The notes under the pieces are model-generated. The model saw only the letters and a list, made by a program, of their open reading frames with translations. It was not told the DNA's origin and ran no database searches. From Candidatus Terrybacteria bacterium RIFCSPHIGHO2_01_FULL_48_17 (lineage in GTDB: Bacteria; Patescibacteriota; Minisyncoccia; Terrybacterales; 2-01-FULL-58-14): a stretch of 42,848 bases of DNA. A program made the position numbers and the translations under genes. The stretch is taken from the NCBI GenBank assembly GCA_001822835.1, contig MHSS01000001.1:37297-80144 (forward strand), given 5' to 3'. Shown here in pieces: positions 1-9,888 of the stretch (the stretch's first letter is position 1; every line of letters begins with the position of its first letter).

Positions 1-157
1 GCCGCTGTACTGGTTTTAGGCCATCGCGCGCATCGGGTAATGCGCGCGAAACAATGACCGACATCGCGTAATCCAGATACGATGTTGTCATCTCTTCGGT
101 AATCTCCTGTGGCGTAATCGTACCAATATTTTGTTCCACGGAATCTTTTTTTGCCAT
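1..157 (-). CDS. gyrA: DNA gyrase subunit A, N-terminal fragment (continues off the left edge)
   Basis: Reverse strand translates [51 protein letters not shown], the hallmark GyrA/ParC N-terminus. Confidence 0.93.
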   Translation of the reverse strand, partial: MAKKDSVEQNIGTITPQEITEEMTTSYLDYAMSVIVSRALPDARDGLKPVQR

Positions 158-178
158 ACCTACTGCTCTATTTCTATC

Positions 179-520
179 TTAAGGGAGCTGCGTTGGTGCA
201 ACACCCGCTTCATTCTTGCGTTCTTCCAATGGAGCTTCATTCTTATTTTTTTCTTGTTCTAGTTCTGCCGCTATGATGCGTAAATGCTGCTGAAACCCAG
301 ACACCGCACCGCCCAGCGAGCTTCTCACAAAACTGCCGGGAGATTTTTCCCCTTCCGTGTTATCCGATTTTTCAAGAGCGCCTAACGATTTCATCTGCAA
401 CGGTAACAATAAAAGCCACAAAACAAAAAAAAGTATCCCGGCAATACCTGCCCCAAAAATTATAAGCCGCCACCGATCCTCCTCGGGAAGTGCGCGGATT
501 CTTATAAAAAGATTCTGCAT
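179..520 (-). CDS. Hypothetical membrane-anchored protein
   Basis: ORF with likely start at MQNLFIRIRALPEEDRWRL; single TM segment (LIIFGAGIAGILFFVLWLLLLPL). Confidence 0.65.
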   Translation of the reverse strand: MQNLFIRIRALPEEDRWRLIIFGAGIAGILFFVLWLLLLPLQMKSLGALEKSDNTEGEKSPGSFVRSSLGGAVSGFQQHLRIIAAELEQEKNKNEAPLEERKNEAGVAPTQLP

Positions 521-524
521 ATTC

Positions 525-1121
525 CTATTTCTTAAAAATAACCGTTCGCATCCGATCCTGTTCGCGATCATTGGCTGCGATTTTGTATCGGAAAGAGGTT
601 TGCTCCTCGGGATTTTTTGCCCCAATGAATTTTACCGCAGCGGCGACAACTTCAGGCGCGCCAACAGGGATAAAAACAGACGGCTCAATCTGATGCACCG
701 CCTCAATGCCTTTAAGAACGGCTTCGCCCTCCTTATTACCTTTGCTGCCTTTATGCGCCATTACATATATCATGATATCTACCGTTCCTATTGCATCGAT
801 ATGCTCGTCCTTCAAACTGCGTGCAACAGTAGGACTTAAAAGACAAACGCTGCTTTCGTCATCGGATACCACAAGCGCGTTTTCCCATTCCCCGGCTTTT
901 TTAAATACCGGCACCGCTTTAATGCGAAAACCGGCACAATCATATTCACCGGGACCCTCAATAACAAACCCACGAGCTTCTGTCTGAGGAGGAAAAAGAA
1001 TAACATCGGCACGCTCAAGCGCCCGGCTCGTTTTATCCTCTGCATACATGGCTAACCGCGCCTCTCCAGCATATTTTATTTGCAACTGAACACAACCAGC
1101 TCCACATTGGCCTATGGTCAT
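525..1121 (-). CDS. Metallo-beta-lactamase-fold-like protein (degenerate), hypothetical
   Basis: ORF from MTIGQCGAGCVQLQIKYAGEAR; pattern 'VILFPPQ..GFVIEGPGEYDCAGFRIKAVP' resembles the MBL-superfamily small proteins common in CPR, but the HxHxDH motif is absent. Confidence 0.55.
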   Translation of the reverse strand: MTIGQCGAGCVQLQIKYAGEARLAMYAEDKTSRALERADVILFPPQTEARGFVIEGPGEYDCAGFRIKAVPVFKKAGEWENALVVSDDESSVCLLSPTVARSLKDEHIDAIGTVDIMIYVMAHKGSKGNKEGEAVLKGIEAVHQIEPSVFIPVGAPEVVAAAVKFIGAKNPEEQTSFRYKIAANDREQDRMRTVIFKK

Positions 1122-1228
1122 AACGCTCTTATGGTAACATAAAAATTCACATACTGCACACTGGACATACGCCAAAAAACAATATATTCTGGGAAAACGC
1201 TGGCGTTCGTAAAGAAAGGAGGCGAAAA

Positions 1229-2440
1229 ATGGAAATACCACAACCAACAACACAATTACCTTCCTCCGATGAAAGCTCGGAGGGATTAACGCAGCTATTT
1301 AATGAAGCGACGGCCCTGTTGCCGAAAATCGGAGAGATTGTTGAGGGTACCGTCGTTGCACGAGGTACGGCTTCAATTTTTGTTGATCTGGGCCCCAGAG
1401 GCACCGGCGTTATTTTTGGAAAAGAATTTTATGCCGCGCAAGAAGCGCTCAAGGATTACGCGATTGGAAATATGATTGTGGCGAAAGTAGTGGATACGGA
1501 AAACCAAGAAGGCCTTATTGAGCTATCGATCGCGGAAGCCGGAAAAGAGCTTGCATGGTCGCACATCAAGGAAACGCATCGTAACGGAAGCATTTTCTCA
1601 ACAACGATCAAATCGGCAAATAGAGGCGGTCTCGTTGCGGATGTCGAAGGAACCGCAGCATTTCTTCCTGCTTCCCAATTAGGATTTGACCATTATCCCC
1701 ACGTGGAAGGGGGCGACAAAGAAAAAATTCTTGAAGAATTGCGCAAGTTAATCGGCCAACAATTACGCGTAAAAATCCTGGACATTAATCCCAAAGAAGA
1801 AAAAGTGATCTTGTCAGAACGCGCCGCTGAACTCGACGAACTCCAGGAAGAATTGAACCAATTTCATGTGGGCGATGTCGTGGAAGGAAATATTTCGCGC
1901 ATTGCGGACTTTGGAATATTCGTACGTTTTGGCCCGGATGAAAAACTTGAGGGCTTAGTACATACATCCGAGCTTGATTGGACACCAGTTCCTGATTTTC
2001 AGCAACACTACAAAGTAGGAAACAAGCTTAAAGTAAAGATAATTGATATTCAAGATGGAAGGGTTTCGCTCTCATTAAAGGCCTTGAAGCCCGATCCTTG
2101 GGCAAAAATAATAGAAAGGTTCCCAAAAAATACAAAAGTGTCGGCAGCCGTCGTGCGCATCACTACCTTCGGCGCATTTGTGGAATTAGCTCCAGGGGTT
2201 CAAGGATTAGTGCATATTGCAGAATATGGCTCGGAAAAGGCGCTTCAAGAAGCCCTCGAAGTCGGGAAAACCTACGATTTTCGGATGGCCGATATTGATC
2301 CGGAAGCGCGACGCATCAGCTTAAAACCGTGGCGAGAGCATGAACCCGAAAAAACTGAACAAGAACTAGCAACCTCAGAAATGAAAGGGGAAGAAATCCA
2401 ACAAGAAGATGCGCCGAAAAAGACCGAGGAAAATTCCTAA
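1229..2440 (+). CDS. rpsA: S1 RNA-binding domain protein (30S ribosomal protein S1-like)
   Basis: Four S1-type repeats (GEIVEGTVVARGTASIFVDLG, GDVVEGNISRIADFGIFVRFG, NTKVSAAVVRITTFGAFVELAPGVQGLVHIAE); SD AAAGGAGG upstream. Confidence 0.88.
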   Translation: MEIPQPTTQLPSSDESSEGLTQLFNEATALLPKIGEIVEGTVVARGTASIFVDLGPRGTGVIFGKEFYAAQEALKDYAIGNMIVAKVVDTENQEGLIELSIAEAGKELAWSHIKETHRNGSIFSTTIKSANRGGLVADVEGTAAFLPASQLGFDHYPHVEGGDKEKILEELRKLIGQQLRVKILDINPKEEKVILSERAAELDELQEELNQFHVGDVVEGNISRIADFGIFVRFGPDEKLEGLVHTSELDWTPVPDFQQHYKVGNKLKVKIIDIQDGRVSLSLKALKPDPWAKIIERFPKNTKVSAAVVRITTFGAFVELAPGVQGLVHIAEYGSEKALQEALEVGKTYDFRMADIDPEARRISLKPWREHEPEKTEQELATSEMKGEEIQQEDAPKKTEENS

Positions 2441-2492
2441 CAGAAAGACAACGGTTACTGCGTCAACCCCCTGCTTTGTATAAAGCGGGGGC

Positions 2493-2521
2493 TTGACTTA
2501 TAAAGCGCGATACGATATAAT
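2493..2521 (+). promoter_or_regulatory. Near-consensus sigma70 promoter for the 2599-4161 gene
   Basis: TTGACT (2493-2498), 17-nt spacer, TATAAT (2516-2521); AAGGAGGA SD at 2586-2593, then ATG at 2599. Confidence 0.8.
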
Positions 2522-2598
2522 ATAAAAGTCACAATAGCTCTTTTAAATCGTGACAAAACGAAAGGGAAACGGGCAACAATACAACAAGGAGGACACTG

Positions 2599-4161
2599 AT
2601 GAGGACAACCGCCACCAAGGCCGGCAAGCCGGCCGCTACGGCTCGCCCCAAGCGAGCCCGACAACCGAATACCGGGAAGGCCACGGCCTCAACCCCTTCC
2701 AACGAACCCAAGCCACAAGTGGCCCGGAAGCCCACACTTCATCGACCGAAGGTGACGGCAGCAGAACTCCTGAAGCAAGAGCGTAAGCTCGAACAGCAGG
2801 AGGAAATAACTGAGGCCGGCGATACACTCTCGGAACTGATCGAGATGCGCGGGCAACTTGCCGAGTTCGAGCGGGCCCGCGCTGCGCTTGAGCGGGAACA
2901 CAAGAAGCCGTCGGCCGAATTCGTCGCGCTGGAACGCAAGTTCCGGGACGACGCCGAACGCCTCCAACACGATCTTGAGGCAAAGGGTGAAGACGTGGCC
3001 AGAATCGCGCAATTCCGTGCCGCTTCGCAGCGGCTGCGCGAGATGGCTCCTCGCCGACCGCACACGCACGGCCCTGACTGCGAACGACCGTGCAAGACGC
3101 CGGATCCGAACGCGGACTACGAGCCGCCCGCCGAAGGCGAATACATCGAGGCGATCCATGGGCTTTTGGAGGTCACTGACCACCAGTCAGTTGATCCCGG
3201 GGCCTATAAGCGCTTGGACGAGACCGATCAGCGCCACCTCGTGTTCTGCCCGTGCCGCGAGCACCGGCAAAACGAGTACATGCTGGACTTCGGTCGCGGG
3301 AGGAAGGCAACCTTCAGAGGAACCTTCTTCTCACTGGACTCCTACGGGAAGTCAAAGGCGATCCGGGCCAGCGTGGACAATGCTGTTCGCATCTACGCCA
3401 AGGTGCGGGAAGCGATCCGCGGTCAGCTCCGGGAGCTCAAGGACCTTGGGACGAAGGCCGTCACGGTGACAGCCGCTGACGTTCTCAACCTCGAGACCGA
3501 AGGCCTTGTCGCTGTTCCCGTGTTCTTCCGGAATCAGGAAGGCGACGATGCCGAGAAGCCGGCCGGCAACCTATTCCTCGAGTGCTCCGGCAACGAGGTG
3601 ACCCTGCGCGCCGCGACTCACATCGGCATGCAGAAGATCCTATCTGACTGCATGGGCCAAACCCTCGCTGGCGGCCCCCGCAAGGACGGCAAGCCAGGTG
3701 TGTGGTTCGAGGGCCCGAAGCTTCTCATTTCCGTCCTCCAATCTGCTTGGGGGGTAGAACGGGAAGCGGCCCGGAGCGAGCGCGAACGCGCCCACAGCAC
3801 CCTCACGATCCAGAAGGCCGATCCCGTTCGGGCCGTCGGCGTCGAAAAGCTCGAGCAGCTCGGCGAAAAACTGCGAAGCGAGGAGAAATCCCCGCGCCGC
3901 AAGCCCAGCCGCAAGAGCACTAGCGAAGCCGAGGGCGAGTCAAAGCCCAAGGCGCGCACGCGCCGACAAGCAGAAAAGCCCACCGCCGAGGTCGAGGATG
4001 AGGCCGATGTCGAAGCCGCAGCTAGCGCTGCTGCCTCGACCGACGCCGACCCCCACACCGAGCGGACATCATCTGGCAGCGAGCCGGAACAGACAGCCAT
4101 GGCAGCGGCTCTGAGAGCCGCCGGCGTGGCGGCCGAGGAAGAGTCCGAGGCCACCAACTAG
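2599..4161 (+). CDS. Hypothetical protein, GC-rich, basic N-tail, coiled-coil region, Cys/His motifs, low-complexity C-tail
   Basis: 520-aa ORF with strong promoter, SD and downstream terminator. Sampled line 3061-3120 is 40/60 GC versus 28/60 in rpsA line 1921-1980. Motifs HTHGPDCERPC and FCPCREH. No family recognised. Confidence 0.8.
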   Translation: MRTTATKAGKPAATARPKRARQPNTGKATASTPSNEPKPQVARKPTLHRPKVTAAELLKQERKLEQQEEITEAGDTLSELIEMRGQLAEFERARAALEREHKKPSAEFVALERKFRDDAERLQHDLEAKGEDVARIAQFRAASQRLREMAPRRPHTHGPDCERPCKTPDPNADYEPPAEGEYIEAIHGLLEVTDHQSVDPGAYKRLDETDQRHLVFCPCREHRQNEYMLDFGRGRKATFRGTFFSLDSYGKSKAIRASVDNAVRIYAKVREAIRGQLRELKDLGTKAVTVTAADVLNLETEGLVAVPVFFRNQEGDDAEKPAGNLFLECSGNEVTLRAATHIGMQKILSDCMGQTLAGGPRKDGKPGVWFEGPKLLISVLQSAWGVEREAARSERERAHSTLTIQKADPVRAVGVEKLEQLGEKLRSEEKSPRRKPSRKSTSEAEGESKPKARTRRQAEKPTAEVEDEADVEAAASAAASTDADPHTERTSSGSEPEQTAMAAALRAAGVAAEEESEATN

Positions 4162-4178
4162 CCCTTTCGTTAACTCAA

Positions 4179-4213
4179 CCCCCATCGTGCCCGCGATGGG
4201 GGTAATTCTTTTA
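4179..4213 (+). terminator. Intrinsic terminator-like hairpin
   Basis: CCCCCATCG-tgcccg-CGATGGGGG followed by TAATTCTTTT. Confidence 0.75.
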
Positions 4214-4260
4214 TCTATCCCGGTTTTTCTATATGACGCCAGCGTGTTACACTATACGCA

Positions 4261-4989
4261 GTGCCAAAACGTCGCTCTAAACGTTTACGAAAACAAAAGA
4301 AAAATAATCAGCCGCATATTATTGCGCTTGGCGGATCCGTAGTTGCGCCTGATGGAATTAATTTAGAGTTTATTTCAAAATTCGGGGCATTTATCAAACA
4401 AGCGGTGCGCCATGGTCACCGTTTTCTTATTGTCATTGGAGGCGGGGCGCTCGCGCGCGAATATCAACGGGCTGCAAAATCGCTTGCCAAAGATACTCCA
4501 CAGATCGAGCTTGATACCATAGGAATGCGAGCAACAAGAGTAAATGCCGATCTTTTGCGTGTGGCGCTTGGAAAAAATGTACACCCAGAAATTGTCGAAA
4601 GTCCAGAAAGATTATTGCATATCCGTGATCCTATCGCAATTGCTGCTGGCTTTATGCCCGGCTACTCCACAGATACGGTTGCCATACGCATCGCAGAAGA
4701 AATTAATGCGGAGCGCGTTATTATTGCAGGAAGGCCGGCGTATGTATACGATCGCGATTTTATGCGCTACCCAAACGCAAAACCGTTCCGTTCGCTCACC
4801 TGGAACGCATACAAGAAGCTTATCGGGAAACGTTGGAAACCAGGCATGTCCTCACCCGTTGACCCGGTTGCGGCACAGCGCGCATCAAAATTCGGCATTG
4901 AGGTCGTGGTAGTTCGCGGAAACGACCTTTCCAACTTTGAAAAGGTCATTATGCGTAAGCCCTTTCGAGGAACGCGCATCAGCAGATAG
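4261..4989 (+). CDS. pyrH: UMP kinase / amino acid kinase family
   Basis: GTG start; IIALGGSVVAPDGIN, FLIVIGGGALAREYQ, YSTDTVAIRIAEEINAERVIIA, SSPVDPVAAQRASKFGIEVVVVRGNDLSN; archaeal-type UMP kinase pattern. Confidence 0.85.
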   Translation: MPKRRSKRLRKQKKNNQPHIIALGGSVVAPDGINLEFISKFGAFIKQAVRHGHRFLIVIGGGALAREYQRAAKSLAKDTPQIELDTIGMRATRVNADLLRVALGKNVHPEIVESPERLLHIRDPIAIAAGFMPGYSTDTVAIRIAEEINAERVIIAGRPAYVYDRDFMRYPNAKPFRSLTWNAYKKLIGKRWKPGMSSPVDPVAAQRASKFGIEVVVVRGNDLSNFEKVIMRKPFRGTRISR

Positions 4990-5040
4990 TTTTGTTGGTT
5001 GCGGATATTAACAATATACGATATAACGGTCAAGTTACCC

Positions 5041-6891
5041 ATGAAAGGATTTACTAAACAATTAATTGTTGTCATCGTGGTGCTTTTTGCGCTTTCCGCG
5101 ATTTTTTCCATTATTTCAGCACGGCTTCAAAAACCGGAGGATATAGCCATCTCACAAGTTGCCACGGAGATTCAAGAGAAAAAGGTGAAACGGCTCGTAG
5201 TGGAATCAAATAAGGTCACCATTGAACGTACCGAAGGCCCCCGAGCACAAGCGAGGAAAGAAGATGAGTCATCCATTACCGAAACACTTGATCGTTTCGG
5301 CGTAAGCCCGGAGGAGCTGCGCAATATTGAAATCGTCACAAAAGAACCAAGCGGCATTGGAGTATGGTTGCCAACTCTTCTTTCCATTTTTCTGCCCATT
5401 CTTATTATTCTTGGCATTTTTTGGTTCTTCACAAATCGTGCACAACAATCAACCATGCAGGCATTCTCTTTCGGAAAAGTGCGGGCGAAAATCTTTTCAT
5501 CCAGGGAACAAAAAGAACGAGCTACATTTGCCGATGTGGCAGGGGTACAGGAGGCAAAGGAAGAACTTCAAGAAGTTGTTGAATTTTTAAAGTTCCCGCA
5601 AAAATTTCTTACGATCGGCGCCCGCATCCCACGAGGAGTTCTTTTGGTGGGACCGCCGGGATCGGGTAAAACGCTCCTTGCGCGCGCGGTTGCGGGAGAA
5701 GCGGACGTCCCCTTCTTTCATATCTCTGGTTCAGAGTTTGTGGAAATGTTTGTTGGTGTAGGCGCTTCACGCGTGCGAGACCTTTTTGAACAGGCAAAAC
5801 GTACCGCCCCGTCCATTGTGTTTATCGATGAAATCGATGCGGTTGGCCGCATGCGAGGTACGGGACTTGGAGGAGGACATGATGAGCGGGAGCAAACCTT
5901 AAACCAGATCCTGGTTGAAATGGATGGGTTTGATCGCGCCACCAATGTTATCGTAATGGCAGCCACCAACCGGCCCGATGTTTTGGACCCGGCCCTTCTA
6001 CGCCCGGGGCGCTTCGATCGACACGTAATGCTTGATCAACCAGACATTAAGGCGCGTGAAGAGATTTTGCGCATACACGCAAAAGAAAAGAAGCTCTCCC
6101 CCGACGTTAATTTTCGCGCCATTGCCGAACGTACCCCGGGATTTTCCGGAGCCGATCTTGCCAATCTTATGAATGAGGCAGCCATCCTTGCTGCCCGCAG
6201 GAACAAACAAAACCTTACCCAGCTTGAGCTTTCAGAATCAATCGATAAGGTGATGTTGGGGCCAGAACGCAAATCCAAAGTACTTTCAGAAAAGGAAAAA
6301 GAAATCGCTGCATACCATGAAGCAGGACACGCGCTTATCGCCGCTTCAATCCCGGGAGCGGATCCCGTACATAAGGTTTCCATTGTTTCACGCGGCATGG
6401 CTGGCGGCTATACACAACAACTGCCTACCGAGGACAGGCGCCTTCATTCGCGTTCGGAGTTTCTCGCGCGGCTTGCAGTGCTTTTGGGCGGTTATGCGTC
6501 GGAGGAACTTGTCTTTAACGAATTAACAACCGGCGCATCAAACGATTTGCGCATCGCGAGTGATCTTACGCGAAAACTGGTTTGCGAATACGGCATGTCG
6601 GAAAAACTTGGACCGGTGGTCTATACGGAACGACAAGAAATGGTGTTTTTGGGCCGCGAACTTGCAGAAAAAACACATTATTCGGAAGAAATTTCCCAAA
6701 TCATTGATAAAGAAATCGAGCGGGTAATTCGTGAAGCGCATCTTCGGGCAAAACGAATCCTTACCCAAAAAAGAAGCTTGCTTGAAAAAATTGCGCAAAC
6801 TCTTATAAAACAAGAAACGCTCGAACGGGAAGAATTTGAGAGAGTGATTGGGAAAAAACTTCCCCCTACGACAAAAAACAAAGCAGCTTAA
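5041..6891 (+). CDS. ftsH: ATP-dependent zinc metalloprotease FtsH
   Basis: Two N-terminal TMs, [18 protein letters not shown] Walker [14 protein letters not shown] region, HEAGHA zinc site. Confidence 0.96.
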   Translation: MKGFTKQLIVVIVVLFALSAIFSIISARLQKPEDIAISQVATEIQEKKVKRLVVESNKVTIERTEGPRAQARKEDESSITETLDRFGVSPEELRNIEIVTKEPSGIGVWLPTLLSIFLPILIILGIFWFFTNRAQQSTMQAFSFGKVRAKIFSSREQKERATFADVAGVQEAKEELQEVVEFLKFPQKFLTIGARIPRGVLLVGPPGSGKTLLARAVAGEADVPFFHISGSEFVEMFVGVGASRVRDLFEQAKRTAPSIVFIDEIDAVGRMRGTGLGGGHDEREQTLNQILVEMDGFDRATNVIVMAATNRPDVLDPALLRPGRFDRHVMLDQPDIKAREEILRIHAKEKKLSPDVNFRAIAERTPGFSGADLANLMNEAAILAARRNKQNLTQLELSESIDKVMLGPERKSKVLSEKEKEIAAYHEAGHALIAASIPGADPVHKVSIVSRGMAGGYTQQLPTEDRRLHSRSEFLARLAVLLGGYASEELVFNELTTGASNDLRIASDLTRKLVCEYGMSEKLGPVVYTERQEMVFLGRELAEKTHYSEEISQIIDKEIERVIREAHLRAKRILTQKRSLLEKIAQTLIKQETLEREEFERVIGKKLPPTTKNKAA

Positions 6892-6916
6892 AAACAAAAA
6901 TAAGGAGCAGTGTTAA

Positions 6917-7639
6917 GTGCGCATACGTGCGGTGCTGTGCGATATAGACGGCGTATTGCTTAATTCGATACCGCCTGCCTTGGAAATCGTAAAAACTATC
7001 CTTATATCGCAGGGAGTAGAGTGGACTGAAAAGCGCGAAGAAGAGTTCAGAAAAATAGCAGGTTTTCGCCTCACAGAATACTTTACAGTGCTTTTCCCAA
7101 ACCAATCGTTTGAACAAGCACGGGCTTCGTGGCGAGTGATTCAGCAACAAATTATTCCATCAACTATTCCTGCGTTCCCTTATGCAACGCGCGCAATACG
7201 CTCTCTCAAGAAACTGAAACTTCTGGTGGTCCTGGCAACCAACCGCCAAGCAGCTTCTTTCCCAGACCATGCGGGCAGCCACCCTCCCTGGCTTGATCTT
7301 GCCGATGCCATTCAAACGCTTGGTAAACGGTCGCCGAAACTCCATCCCCGGCACCTCACCACCAAGTGGGCAAAGCCAAATGGCAAAGCGTTGCATCCTG
7401 CAATACAATGGCTCAAAATGCGCGGCGTCCCCAAACACGAAATTGTGTTTGTCGGTGACTCGCTTGCGGATTTAATTGCCGCTTATGAAAATCATCTTCG
7501 CTTTATAGGAGTTCTTACGGGAACGATTGATACGCAAGAGCGATGGATTTTATGGGCACGCGAATACAATATTTCCCTTGCCACTGAAAATATTATTCCA
7601 TCTATTCGTGAATTTCCCGAATGGATACAACATCAATAG
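6917..7639 (+). CDS. HAD-superfamily hydrolase
   Basis: GTG start; CDIDGVLLNS motif I, VLATNRQ, VFVGDSLADLIAAYEN motif IV. Confidence 0.8.
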   Translation: MRIRAVLCDIDGVLLNSIPPALEIVKTILISQGVEWTEKREEEFRKIAGFRLTEYFTVLFPNQSFEQARASWRVIQQQIIPSTIPAFPYATRAIRSLKKLKLLVVLATNRQAASFPDHAGSHPPWLDLADAIQTLGKRSPKLHPRHLTTKWAKPNGKALHPAIQWLKMRGVPKHEIVFVGDSLADLIAAYENHLRFIGVLTGTIDTQERWILWAREYNISLATENIIPSIREFPEWIQHQ

Positions 7640-7715
7640 CGCCCCACAATCGTGGGGCGTGTTATTATCCTACTTTTGATATAGTATATCATGAAGATGT
7701 CATCTCCTCTTATTT

Positions 7716-9089
7716 ATGCGGACAAACGTTGACCAACCTGCCAAATCACAACAAATGCAACCCCCGCCATCTGACGTTTCCCCTTGGACGGGACTTGTGG
7801 GCTTAGTAGGATTTGCTCTTGCTTTTTTTGTAGCTTTTGTATTGCAAAAGGGTCTGCATCCGGCCCTCCGATCCATAGAAATGCTAAGCATAACCGGCCT
7901 TTTTATGATCGTTTTCGAACTCATCCGACTTAAAAATTATCCCCTTCTTTTCCAGATCATAAAAGGGCGATTGGACAAAGAAATACACGTATGGTCTGCG
8001 CGCGATATATTAATGCGTCTGTTGGGGGCTCTTATAACATTTACGCCATTTACGATCGGATATGTGGTATTAAAAACAATTATGCCGGATCGGTACGCGC
8101 CCTTTTTGATCGGTATTCTAATAAGTATTCCAATCGTTCTCCTATTTCTTGCGGTGCATTTTCTGCTTACCCCCTCCCAAAAGGACGTTTGGTGGCAGCT
8201 TGGCATGGTGGTGCTGCGAAAACAAAAAATAAAAGATATTCACGAAGGGGCAGAACATTGGCGACAATGGATGCTAAAAGCGTTTTTTATTCCTTTCATG
8301 TTTGGAATTGTGTACGGTAATCTTACTATTCTTGGCCGTATCATCGATAACTTCTCCTTTGAATTGCCCCGGGTTTTTTTGGTTCTGCATATGTTCATAT
8401 TTGCTGTCGATACGGTATTCGGTACGGCAGGTTATGTGTTGTCATTTCGTATAACCGATTCTCACATCAGGTCAACGCAAAAAAGCATCTTCGGTTGGGC
8501 TGTGTGCCTTATCTGCTATCCCCCGCTCCTATTTGTATTATTTTCCATTGCCGATTATCAAGATTCTATTACGTGGGATAAATGGCTTGGTACTACAGGA
8601 CCTTTGGCATGGGGATGGGCGCTTGCTATCCTCCTTTTTGAAACTCTGTATGTATGGGCAACGGTTATTTTTGGCCTACGATTTTCGAATCTTACACATC
8701 GTGGCATTGTTACCAATGGCCCCTATCGTTATTTCAAGCATCCCGCCTATTTTGCAAAGAATATCGCCTGGTGGCTGGTATATATCCCATTCATACCCAT
8801 TCTTTCGCTCGGTGTGGCGCTGGTTAATAGCGCGCAGCTTCTTTTTGTAAATTATATCTATTATCTTCGGGCAAGGACCGAAGAACAACACCTCATGGAA
8901 GACCCACGCTACCGCGAATATGCGGCGTGGATTGACGAACACGGAGTGCTTCCGTCGCTTCGATATACCGTTGCGAAAAGCTTTGCCGGAAGATTTGCGG
9001 CGCGACTAAGCAAACCGATTCTGATCCGCATATCGAATGCACACTATAAATATGTCCCGTGGAAGCATATTTTTAAAAAACTTTTGTAA
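7716..9089 (+). CDS. Multi-pass membrane protein with C-terminal isoprenylcysteine-type (ICMT/PEMT) methyltransferase domain
   Basis: GPYRYFKHPAYFAKNIAWWL ... RARTEEQHLMEDPRYREYAAW signature; extra N-terminal TM block. Confidence 0.75.
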   Translation: MRTNVDQPAKSQQMQPPPSDVSPWTGLVGLVGFALAFFVAFVLQKGLHPALRSIEMLSITGLFMIVFELIRLKNYPLLFQIIKGRLDKEIHVWSARDILMRLLGALITFTPFTIGYVVLKTIMPDRYAPFLIGILISIPIVLLFLAVHFLLTPSQKDVWWQLGMVVLRKQKIKDIHEGAEHWRQWMLKAFFIPFMFGIVYGNLTILGRIIDNFSFELPRVFLVLHMFIFAVDTVFGTAGYVLSFRITDSHIRSTQKSIFGWAVCLICYPPLLFVLFSIADYQDSITWDKWLGTTGPLAWGWALAILLFETLYVWATVIFGLRFSNLTHRGIVTNGPYRYFKHPAYFAKNIAWWLVYIPFIPILSLGVALVNSAQLLFVNYIYYLRARTEEQHLMEDPRYREYAAWIDEHGVLPSLRYTVAKSFAGRFAARLSKPILIRISNAHYKYVPWKHIFKKLL

Positions 9090-9100
9090 TCACACTCAAA

Positions 9101-9128
9101 AACCCAGGCATTGCGCCTGGGTTTTTTA
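9101..9128 (+). terminator. Intrinsic terminator
   Basis: CCCAGGC-attgc-GCCTGGG followed by TTTTTT. Confidence 0.8.
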
Positions 9129-9162
9129 TTTCTTTCATAGAAAGCGGTACCCTGCGCAAAAT

Positions 9163-9235
9163 GGGCGCGCCCTGACTCGAACAGGGGACCTTCTCGGTGT
9201 AAACGAGACGCTCTAACCAACTGAGCTACGCGCCC
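9163..9235 (-). tRNA. tRNA-Val(TAC)
   Basis: Full cloverleaf on minus strand; anticodon loop TTTACAC between TCTCG/CGAGA; T-arm GTTCGAGTC. Confidence 0.95.
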
Positions 9236-9300
9236 GCTTTATACGGGATTGCGATTTGTTCCCAATCGCTTCTATCTTGCCTGCCCGCCGAAACGTTGCG

Positions 9301-9345
9301 CAGATGGGGACAAATCGGGAATAAACGAGACGCTGTCAACTGCCT
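9301..9345 (-). pseudogene. Degenerate partial copy of tRNA-Val(TAC)
   Basis: 13-nt exact match TAAACGAGACGCT (9322-9334) to tRNA-Val (9200-9212), with flanking partial similarity (GGGGAC..TCGG / CAACTG). Confidence 0.55.
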
Positions 9346-9389
9346 TGTCCGCCGTAGTTTTAACGAAGGAGGAAGCTAGCCGCTCCCTT

Positions 9390-9851
9390 CTAGTTGTCAC
9401 CCGCCTTTTCTTCTTCTCCTTGATTTTTTTGACTATCCGTCTCTTGGGTAGATTTCGCCACCTCGATCTCCTGTGATTCTTTTTGAACTTGTCCTATCTC
9501 AGGAGGCACAAGCTCTCCGCGAAGGGTGGATCGCTTACCCACTCGTTTTCGTATAAAATTGAGCTTTGCGCGACGCGTTTTTGCACGACGGATAATTTCA
9601 ATATTAACCACCGTTGGGGCCCACAAAGGAAAAATTCGCTCAACACCAACCCCAAAAGCAATTTTCCGTACCGTAATAGTAGCGCCGGGCTCGGCGCCGT
9701 GCTTGCGCGCAATAACCAATCCTTCAAATATTGCGTTGCGTTCTTTCCCCCCCTCTTTCACTTTTTCGGTTACGCGTACCGTATCGCCCGGGCGAACATC
9801 GGGCCGGGGAGGTCTGGCAACCGATTGTTGAAATGTCGTGAGTAAATCCAT
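9390..9851 (-). CDS. rplS: 50S ribosomal protein L19
   Basis: RPGDTVRVTEKVKEGGKERNAIFEGLVIARK...GVGVERIFPLWAPTV..IEIIRRAKTRRAKLNFIRKRVGK. Confidence 0.95.
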   Translation of the reverse strand: MDLLTTFQQSVARPPRPDVRPGDTVRVTEKVKEGGKERNAIFEGLVIARKHGAEPGATITVRKIAFGVGVERIFPLWAPTVVNIEIIRRAKTRRAKLNFIRKRVGKRSTLRGELVPPEIGQVQKESQEIEVAKSTQETDSQKNQGEEEKAGDN

Positions 9852-9888
9852 AAATACTACGAAATACGAGTTATTACGAATATACGAA

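Noticed and set aside
2858-4157. Long overlapping ORFs in the GC-rich gene (2858-3469 +, 3618-4157 -, 2689-3183 -)
   Set aside because: Shadow ORFs expected in GC-rich coding sequence; no SD, low-complexity Arg/Ser-rich products.
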